From assembly GCA_003194525.1 (NCBI GenBank), contig NBIV01000091.1:62001-126000 (forward strand): 64,000 bases of DNA, in the 5' to 3' direction. This document shows positions 56,394-64,000 of the stretch, one piece after another (position 1 is the stretch's first letter; every line of letters starts with the position of its first letter). This DNA is from Gracilariopsis chorda (Eukaryota > Rhodophyta > Florideophyceae > Gracilariales > Gracilariaceae). Both the position numbers and the translations under genes were made by a program. The notes under the pieces were generated by a model that was given only the letters and a program-made list of their open reading frames with translations, did not search any database and was not told where the DNA came from.

Positions 56394-56625
56394 TTTGAAC
56401 GATGATGAAGGGCACGAAACTGGCCAAAGTTTCGTAGAAGAGCCGAAAAGCCCGTCTAGTCAAGCTCATTCCAGGGTGACATGCTGGGTGAATTCACCGA
56501 CGGTCGGTGATGATCACCCAAGCATCGCGCACCGTCACCGACACAGGGTGCAGTGGGACCGAATCACCCAGTGCACCCAAAAAATACGGTGACGAAAATT
56601 CGTCACCCAAGTGTCATGGGGTTAG

Positions 56626-58457
56626 CACCAAGGTACAAGTCAGCATTAGAAATATGACTCTAAAGCAAGCGTGTCGGAATGGTGTCAGTTAGACAAGGCA
56701 TGGGATGACGGCGCAATGTCACATGCGTACTACCTGTGATACGTGGTATACTGCCCCATGTGTATACATGCGAACGAGACCTCACTTATGTTAGTATTGT
56801 CGTGGAGTGGGCTCTTTACGGCTCCCTAATTTCTTGAAGAAAAGTGGATTTGGAAAAACGGTTCATAGCGACCAAATGCCTCCTGTCGAGCACTATCGAT
56901 GACGTGGTATAAACGATCGCTTCTCATTGATAGAGCTTAATCTGATTCTTGGTGATATGGGGAACCCGTGTTTGCTTCAGCATAGCTGACAAATCGCAGC
57001 GGATGCTAACCCTTATCTTCCACTTTCTTCAGAGTATGAGCGGTTCCTTTTCTGGGGTCGGTATTATTGTATGGCTCTGAACTGTTTGCGAAACGCAAGA
57101 GGCTTCGAGGTTGGCATATCTTGCCTCAGAGAACACGCGTGTCCTTTACTGAGGGTTCGTGGTGGTGGTCAGTATCTCCGTTTCTAGTCATCATGCACCG
57201 TGAGAGTTTCGGCCTACGGATATGTTTAGATTCATCCGAAGTCCAGTTGTGTAGGTGCGATTTTGAGGTTTCGGATCCCCTTTTGTGTGAGATTTACGTA
57301 ACAAGTTTCCTTTCATGCAACGACAGTCAATTTTTCAGTCCCATTGACGCTTTCTTGCTGAACGACATTGACCCTACCAATTATTTGTATCAATAGAGAA
57401 TGTTGTGGAGATGACAACGCATCCCCTGGCCGTTGTGTTGCAGTTATGTTTAACAGAAAAGGAATTGCACCGACTAGGTGCGAGTTTGAGGTTCCCGTTA
57501 ATCACCCCCAAGATTGTTACCTTAACGCATGTGAGCTGGGGTGAGAATACTCCTTCAGTGCACAGACAATGACGCTTCTAATCTCGTCTTATGCGTGGAT
57601 GTGAAACCAATGAAAATTAACAGCAACCCAACTCTCGCGTCATCAAAATAGTACCGTGCTTCTTCCCAAAAGATGTTCAAAGCGAATAACTTCTATGAAG
57701 CAAAAAGCAGCCTCTTGGAAACACTTCGTGGGTTGATTCAAAGAGGAGCTGACCTACTGCCGAAGAACGCACCTGCACAACAATGATCTGCTTGCATTTC
57801 CGCGAGCTACCAAAGCGTTCATTTCTGCAGAACGCAACGTCTTGGGAAGTCTTTCCTCTGAAGATAGTGTAACAGCAAAGCCAAGGTGCCTCTGAGTCTC
57901 TGCGTCAAATGCTGGGCAGTTTACTGCACTGCAACGAGAGAGGGACAAGTCTATCATGTGAACATGAAGATGCTCTTTCGTTTCCTCTTCACCTTGAGAG
58001 CGTGGAAAATGCGTTGAGGAGAAAGGTAATTGGGTCTCGCTAAATGGTTTTGTGTCCGTAGTTGGCTTGGGGTCCTTGCGTTGTTTTTCAGATTGTAATA
58101 AGTTGTTTACCCTCAGCTTTTTGAGTCTTGCAGCACAACGAATATTGGATTAGTGAAACAACAGCACTTGGGAGCTTTAATATGAACATTTCACTACTTA
58201 CAGCAAACCAAGCATAAACTCCATCCGCGCTTCGTGCGCCGACCCTGATGATTAGCTTTAGTCATAAGAATTCACCCTATTGAGTCAGCATGGTACAATA
58301 GGCAAATCATTACTCGCATCTTTCCAAGGAGTCTATGACCCAGCTAGTCAACCCTGTAGAATTCCACGCTACAAGGACGAACGCATTGCATGAAACGTTC
58401 CGCTTGCTCTGCGTGTGTAAAGTTCCGACACAACTTCAGCGTACTGCTATCCTTCGC
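56626..58457. other. No supported gene
   Basis: A plus frame at 57067-57396 (109 codons) and a minus frame at 57754-57957 are open but have no motif, signal peptide or neighbour that supports them. No repeats stand out. Confidence 0.4.
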
Positions 58458-58886
58458 CTAATTCGTGTGCGAGCATTCCTTGCAAACCAGTCCAAAGCGC
58501 ACGGTAGTACATTTCTTATTCTTCGGGCATCTTTCATACGCAGTACAGCATTGCCCAAACCCTTGTCCCAGTTGCGCATACTGTGGTGGTTCTTCTTCGT
58601 TGGTTTGTTTTTGCACTCTGCATGTTATTTTGGAAGGCAGCCGTTTCCACCTGTAGATCTCGGGGCGAGTTAGAACTGCGCGGGAGGTAATTGGAAGTAC
58701 GTCTGCATCGGAAGAGCTTTTTGCAAGGAGTACTATGGGACGGGACCTTAGTGCCAATCCTGGACAGGTTACGATCTCGTTCTGGGGTCTTCGGCAACCG
58801 TGTTTGGATGTACAAGTAATGACTTCTGCTTCAGATAGCCCCAGTACCAAGGTCACGACAAGAGCAAGAAGTACAGAGGAAATCAT
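58458..58886 (-). CDS. Small secreted cysteine-rich protein, 142 aa
   Basis: The frame opens at 58937, but the chosen ATG at 58886 gives a clean signal peptide (MISSVLLALVVTLVLGLSEA). The mature part has two Cys clusters. The first holds CTSKHGCRR and TCPGLAL. The second, at the end, holds QCCTAYERCPKNKKCTT and CKEC. About ten Cys in the mature chain suggest disulphide bonds and an extracellular fate. The frame is intact and has a well-placed TATA-like box, unlike the relics around it. The family is unknown. Small secreted cysteine-rich proteins have many roles, and none can be assigned here. Confidence 0.55.
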   Translation of the reverse strand: MISSVLLALVVTLVLGLSEAEVITCTSKHGCRRPQNEIVTCPGLALRSRPIVLLAKSSSDADVLPITSRAVLTRPEIYRWKRLPSKITCRVQKQTNEEEPPQYAQLGQGFGQCCTAYERCPKNKKCTTVRFGLVCKECSHTN

Positions 58887-58959
58887 CTTTGATGTTTGGT
58901 CAAAAAAGAGATGGTTGGACATGTTGTAGGATGGCAATGAAGATGGGGAAGCGCCAGCA

Positions 58960-58967
58960 TCTTATAC
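58960..58967 (-). promoter_or_regulatory. TATA-like box for the secreted protein gene
   Basis: On the minus strand GTATAAGA lies about 23 bases before the first in-frame ATG (58937) and about 75 before the preferred ATG (58886), which suits a core promoter with a short leader. It favours the 58886 start. Confidence 0.4.
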
Positions 58968-58969
58968 CA

Positions 58970-61200
58970 CCATGGGAGCACGGTGAGGAGCATGATGCGG
59001 TTTGCTATGGCTAGTCTACTTCCTCAGATGGTTAACGCGTCTCTATTGAAAACTTCATAGAGCACCTACCGTATGGGTATGCTGGAAGCCAACGGTTCGG
59101 CGTCGTTTGGATTTTCTCCGAGTTCGGTTCTCATCCGCTCATTTGATAGCGGCGTGTCTCCATATCGCCAACAAGCTCTTAGCTATCTCGGTCAACTGTT
59201 GCTTTAGAGAATGCATTCTTACTTGAGGTTGCGAAGGGTAATTTTACATCTCCAAATATGCTCTGCATACGCGCCGCTTTATATCCTGTTTGTTCTCCGA
59301 CCAATTTTGTTCTACTGATGTGTTGCACTGTTAAGTAACACTCTGGATACAAATTCGTGCAACTGGAATGACAACGATACTATAATTAGATGGATTTCAC
59401 AGCAAGGTGCTGAGAAGAAAAGGGAAGCGAGTATTGACATTCAGACCCAGGGATGATGAGAGATGCCTTCCAGCGCAGCATTGCTCCTCTGGTATTGTTT
59501 ACTGGACACTATCTTGAAGAGTAATCCGCAGGCTGTCTACCTTGCCGCATGAGGCAATTCCGTAGTGAGATCCTAATTCTTAAGCAAACCTTAACCCCTC
59601 ATCATCAAAGTAGAAAGCAGCATATGTCTATTTGTAGATATATTAAGGAATTAGAAATAATTCAGATGTCCGAATTGATGCCTGAAGCGTATAAGACAGT
59701 GATGAAATAGAATAGCAGAAAAGAAAACAAGCAAGATGCGCTCTTTCTCAACAACTTACAGACTCGTAAGTCTTATGGCTTCCAAGCGTTCCAGTGAGTT
59801 GCCTAACAGCAACAAGTCGGATGCCCCCTCTCCATTTTCATCCCGGGAAGAGGACCTGTACCGTTTTTGCATTACCTCTTTGCGTTGAGTTCTGAGGTCA
59901 AATATATTCGACAACTCTATGATTGGTTACCTGAAATATAAGCGACGTCATTACGGTTGAAGGTATCGCAAAGAAGCAAAACGTGTTGGACTTTAAATAA
60001 GTCAAAATATTGCTTGTAGCTAATTGCAAGAGACAATCCTGCCACCGTATTACGAGGGACCCATTAAGTTGTTTTGCATTTCAGAAGAAAGTTCATGAGG
60101 AATGTTACATCCATGTTAGCCAACCATTGCTCATGGCAGATCTGTACTTAAACCTCTCCGCTTTCCTACATTAGTGAAGAGAAATATCATCCCCTTCTTG
60201 CTTTCGCTTTCGTCCTGCACTAATATTTTTTCTTCCAAGAGAGCTTGATAACCTTCATGGTGGTACAGTAACCATGACACAATCTAGACCTTATTAACTC
60301 TTGCGAGTAAAAGAAAAGAAAGAAAACAGGGAAGAGCGTCATATTTCTGAGTGACAACTCATTCCATTTTGGATGTCAGCAGAATTTATGCATGCAGAGG
60401 AGCTTTCATTTTCGATATTTAAGTCCGACGTTTTTTGGCATGAAGCGTTACCTTTCTCTGAAGGTTTACATGGACGCATGCTGGCAGTGCAAAACTTAGC
60501 AAATCTACGTTATGAGCTTGAGTTACATAATTATATGTGGTATACGTGTGCCTTTGATAATCAGAAAGGGCTGCATCTATGTTGAGGCCGACACGCCTTG
60601 CGCGAGGCTGAATCGACGCGAGCAACGTGAGCACAGCTGCACGTGGAGCGGGGGCTCACCGGCGGCAGCGGTGTGCACTTGAGGGAGTGAGGGTCCCTTC
60701 GTTAACTCTACCAATAATCTATAGTCTACTTTATGTACGTAAATAGCCAATTATAGTGCAGAGTACATGCTCGCACAGGAAGTACAGCAGTAGAGAATAC
60801 GGCTTCTCAGCTCATGCTTCAGCATTTTGATATGACCAATCATAGTATTGGCTCGGTTCGCCACGTGTGTCTAATATATCTACCAGAGCAAAACAAATGT
60901 GCAACATTCCATTTCAGTTATTCGGAATGGCGCCATTTTGACTTTTTTAGTTATCTACATGGCTATAATCCGCGCTACGTTAGCTTTCAAAGGAGACCTT
61001 TAGCCAAACAATAGGGGGTGTGAAGCTTAGAAACTAAAAAAATTAGAAGTGATGATTGAACTCGGGCCCATTTTTCAAAAAGCTCAGAAAGATAGAAAAA
61101 AAGACTTTAAATATTTCTGGATTACCATTCATGTATTCCGATAGCGCCTAGGTTTCTTCGCAATTTTCTGGCCAGTTCTCTCTTTTAATTTGATTTTCAT
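58970..61200. other. No supported gene
   Basis: About 2.2 kb of AT-rich sequence with only short open frames on both strands. No repeats, hairpins or family motifs were noticed. Confidence 0.45.
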
Positions 61201-61202
61201 AA

Positions 61203-61873
61203 ATGTTGAAGAGTTACTTGCCGAAGTCCTTGAAAAACTTAACGAACCGCAAGCAGTTCAAACTGATACAGTACCGCGCGGCTCCGATGAATCGCCTTTT
61301 CTCTTATCCGAGTAAGGTAGTTTCAATACAGAGAATCAAAGCGCTGAAGTGCTGGTTGAAGAACGCGCCCGCCAGAACTTCAACAAGACAAAATCACGCT
61401 GTCTATGTCATATTCAATGCATCTTTCAACAGATTTTTACGTTATAAAAACTTTTTGTAGCAATGGAAGAAGAAAATTGCGTTAAAATTAAAAAAGGGAT
61501 ACTTTTGTGCCTACGCGCACCACTAAGAGATATAAACAAGTCGATAGAGTGGTTTATATGCAAAGCACATCGAATAGAAACAGAACCCCGTAAAATGGGT
61601 GGGACTGGAAACATCACATCATGCTATGTACTTCGCTTCGAATGGGTTTGTCAGTATGGGTTTTCGGCCGTCGTTCAGGTACACCCGCAAACTATCCAGA
61701 GAAACGCTGCTGAGGTCAGCGAAGAAAACACGTTTACGTTGCAGAAGAAATTGCGTTGCAAAGGTCAGAAGGGAAAAATGTCATTTCAAACCACATTACA
61801 GCTAGCTTTTCTTCGCCTTTTTGCGAATTTGCACGCATTACCGTCTCCAGCTGGACTTGGATCTGACGAATAA
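61203..61873 (+). other. Two adjacent open frames of unknown status
   Basis: A basic 85-codon frame (61203-61460, MLKSYLPKSLKNL) is followed after two bases by a 136-codon frame (61463-61873, MEEENCVKIKKGILLCL). Both have ATG starts and protein-like composition, but no motif is recognised. They might be exons or fragments of one gene, or chance frames. Confidence 0.25.
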
Positions 61874-61956
61874 TCCTCGTCGCAATAACTAAATAGCGAT
61901 ATCAGAAGAGAAACTGATGAGGAGCACGCAATCATGATGCCACTACCTACAGGTCT

Positions 61957-61985
61957 AGGACTCACGTAAGGTAGTTACGTGAGTC
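61957..61985. repeat. Perfect 12-bp hairpin
   Basis: GGACTCACGTAA, a GGTAG loop and TTACGTGAGTCC form a perfect 12-bp stem. It lies about 200 bases before the end of the copia LTR at the right edge, so it may be inside the LTR or mark its outer end. Confidence 0.85.
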
Positions 61986-62272
61986 CCTTTGCCCGATACC
62001 TTTTGTGAGGTGTCGGACCCTACGTATTGATATAATATCTTGGGTTTGTAGTCCCCTGCTCGTTAGACTACAATAGACATACGTACTGTGATTTTCGCAG
62101 GTTTTTACGCAGTTACAATCTATATAAAGAGTAAAGGAGTCTCTGCAGCTGAGAGAGCTGATCGGAGTCACCCAAACACTCAACAGTGGTAGCATCGCCG
62201 GCTAAAGAAAGCTACTACCGTAGACCATCACTGAGCTTCTAACGCTTGAGTACTGTTCTACTCACTTTGACA

Positions 62273-63301
62273 ATGGAAGAAGACACGTACAAAAAGCTTC
62301 CGCGCTTTTGTGCTCGTCGGGATGAAGATTTTGCTCTTTGGACCATGCGAATTGAAGCGCTGTTAGAATCTAAGGATTTGATTCACGTCGTGGTTGATGA
62401 TGTGATTGGTACGGAAGGTATTGATGCAATTACTACGGATATGAAGCAAAGAGTATTGACGGCAAGGATGTACCTTGTACAGACTCTCGGTGACAAGTCG
62501 CTGAGAGCAATTGCTTCGGAGAGACAAAACCGATTCGTTATGTACAGAAAACTCCGTGGGAGTTATGCAACTGAGAACGCAGCAACGAGAGTACAGCTTC
62601 AAACCAGTTTACACCAATTCCGCTTTACCGAGGGCAAGCCCATATCTGACTATGTAGATGAGATGGAATCCGTGTTTGCTCGTCTTGGTGGGATGGGAAG
62701 TCCTCTCGAGGAAAGTATGCAGATTGCCAACCTCTTTTCAAGCTTCGGCTCCACGGGTGACAGTGCGTTTGGACCTGTGATATCTGCGTTGCAAACGATG
62801 TCAGACACTGAGCTTTCTTGGGATAAGGTTACTGCGAGGCTCCTGCAGGAGTACGACACTCGAGCAATTGAGGCAACAACTGGAACATCTGTGCCACCCG
62901 ATGAACACGTAGAAACCGAACGTGCCCTGAAAGCAAAAGTCAAGTGCGGATGTTTCCTGTGCGGAAAGAAGGGCCATTACAAACGAAACTGCCGCTCACA
63001 GAATCAAAATCAAAGAGAAGGTGGTAGTGGCACAAGCGTTCATCGTGCTCTCCTCGCTCTTAGTGACCCAGTTTATCGCTTCTTGATTGATTCAGGCGCT
63101 ACGTGCCATATGGCTGGGAGTCATGCTCTATCGCAATCGTTTACTCCAGTACAGCCTAGGACCATTTCCCTTGGAGATGGAAGGCGCATACAAGCTAAGA
63201 GTGAAGGACGAGTTGTATTGAGTGTGATCCAACCACGAGGACGTACTGGGTATCTAACACTAGATGGTGTGCTGTTCGCGATGAACTGGACTGCAACCTG
63301 A
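62273..63301 (+). pseudogene. copia gag and protease region of the right-edge element
   Basis: It starts at ATG 62273 (MEEDTYKKLPRF). The gag core is of the copia type (DFALWTMRIEALLESKDL, MYRKLRGSYATENAA, QTSLHQFRFTEGKPIS). A perfect zinc knuckle CFLCGKKGHYKRNC lies near 62955, then the protease site FLIDSGATCHMAG near 63085. This stretch reads cleanly. Breaks in the element are downstream. Confidence 0.85.
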
Positions 63302-63309
63302 TCTCGTGT

Positions 63310-64000
63310 TCAAAGCTAATTGCAATAGGACACCGCATCCGATTTGATACATCGGGATGCACGATAGAGATGTGGAACAAGAGGGTAATAGCTGAAGCCT
63401 GTGAAGGGATGTATTTACTCTATGCTCACCTGAGCAGCAAACGAGCGTACGTAGCCCAGAATGCGAGGGGTATCCAGTTATGGCACGAGAGACTTGGCCA
63501 CATTGGCAGAAATCGGATAAGGCAAATGTCCAACAGTACTGCTGTAATTGGGCTAGACCTAACAAAGGGTCCATAGTTTGGATTACGCTGCACGCCATTT
63601 CTAGAAGGCAAAATGGTCCGCCGTACACTGCCGAGCCGAAGCGCCAATGACTCTTGTAATGTCAGAGATGTCATATTCTCAGACATTTGTGGTCCTTTCA
63701 GTACTCTGAGTATTGGAGGAAAGAAGTATTTTGTCTCTTTTATCGACAAAAGGTCAAGATACAAGGACATTAGACTTCTAAGTAGACGATTGGAACTCAC
63801 ACAGCAGTTCAGATGCTTCCAAGCAAAGTTTGAAAGGCAGGCTGAGAAGAAAATCAAACTGGTTTACTCCCACAATGCAAAAGAATACATTGCGCTCCGG
63901 AAGTACTTGTCTACTGAAGGCATAGATTGGGAAGCAAGTGCCCCGTATACTCCCCAATAGAACGGAGTAGCTGAGCGGTTCAATCGCTCAGTGATGGAAA
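63310..64000 (+). pseudogene. copia pre-integrase and integrase region, partial
   Basis: The pre-integrase motif LWHERLGHIGRNRIRQMS lies near 63480 and the integrase core begins with DVIFSDICGPFSTLSIGG near 63680. It continues with SFIDKRSRYKDI and LVYSHNAKEYIALRKYL toward the window end. The order after protease confirms Ty1/copia. Confidence 0.8.

Larger units (their letters stand above)
52025..56621 (-). mobile_element. DNA transposon with transposase-YqaJ nuclease gene, superfamily unassigned
   Basis: This 4.6-kb element is bounded by 226-bp inverted repeats (52025-52250 and about 56396-56621) starting CCCCATGACACTTGGGTGACG, with TTAG duplications outside. The repeats hold about a dozen GGTGA/TCACC motifs and the palindrome GGTGACGAATTTTCGTCACC. 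All coding sequence runs on the minus strand. The first ATG (56393) lies three bases inside the right repeat. Parts in order are an acidic Ser/Asn-rich N-terminus, a DDE-like transposase region, a YqaJ-like nuclease and a C-terminal zinc ribbon. The repeats and target duplication look well preserved, so it moved fairly recently. The protein does not match hAT, Tc1/mariner, MULE, Harbinger, CACTA or piggyBac motifs that I know. Confidence 0.8.
62100..64000 (+). mobile_element. Second Ty1/copia element, cut by the window edge (fossil)
   Basis: The 5' LTR ends at about 62185 (CAACA), with a TATA box TATATAAAGA at 62121 and a primer-binding site TGGTAGCATC from 62187. The LTR start is not certain. 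Gag, protease, pre-integrase and the first part of integrase follow; RT would lie beyond the window. At least two breaks are visible in the part seen. Age cannot be judged without the 3' LTR. Confidence 0.85.

Noticed and set aside
1-64000. Window-wide repeat-induced point mutation
   Set aside because: Only one pair of CA-to-TA changes was compared directly, and other breaks seen are not all transitions. A computed index would be needed.

Overview
The window is eukaryotic DNA made almost wholly of transposable elements in several states of decay. It has no bacterial-style gene packing, no rRNA and no tRNA that I can support. It carries Helitrons, Ty1/copia and Ty3/gypsy elements (two with chromodomain-like integrase tails), a PGBD4-like piggyBac, a PIF/Harbinger transposase and an unassigned nuclease-bearing DNA transposon. 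Together with few introns, this suggests a non-vertebrate genome such as a multicellular red alga, a stramenopile/oomycete or a fungus-like lineage. I cannot decide between these from sequence alone.

Layout. 1-8425: two Helitrons head to tail on the minus strand. The left one is a gutted, minisatellite-filled derivative; the right one keeps a nearly complete Rep/helicase gene. 8426-8866: a short possible host tract with a TATA-like site. 8867-14761: an old, LTR-bounded Ty1/copia element. 14762-15850: decayed coding sequence of unknown origin. 15850-27690: an old Ty3/gypsy element on the minus strand (gypsy-A), split by a much younger Ty3/gypsy element (gypsy-B, 16860-22228) with near-identical LTRs and a CCACT target duplication. 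27690-29500: nothing recognised. 29500-33480: a decayed third Helitron on the plus strand with a heptad-coding 21-bp repeat. 33480-39190: a decayed Ty3/gypsy element (gypsy-C) carrying an LTR-like insertion. 39841-45760: an intact ORF of unknown function and several decayed coding tracts. 46409-47401: a Harbinger transposase relic. 48851-51991: a piggyBac element with 229-bp inverted repeats and a 236-bp palindrome inside. 52025-56621: a transposon with 226-bp inverted repeats and TTAG target duplications, encoding a DDE-like transposase region, a YqaJ/lambda-exonuclease-like nuclease and a zinc ribbon. 58458-58886: an intact small secreted cysteine-rich protein gene, the best host-gene candidate. 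About 62100-64000: the 5' half of another Ty1/copia element running off the right edge.

The item most worth follow-up is the 52025-56621 transposon. Its long inverted repeats are full of GGTGA motifs, and its protein appears to combine a transposase with a PD-(D/E)XK exonuclease. The two parts are separated by a UUU-UUU-UGA site that is either a simple homopolymer break or a +1 frameshift signal.
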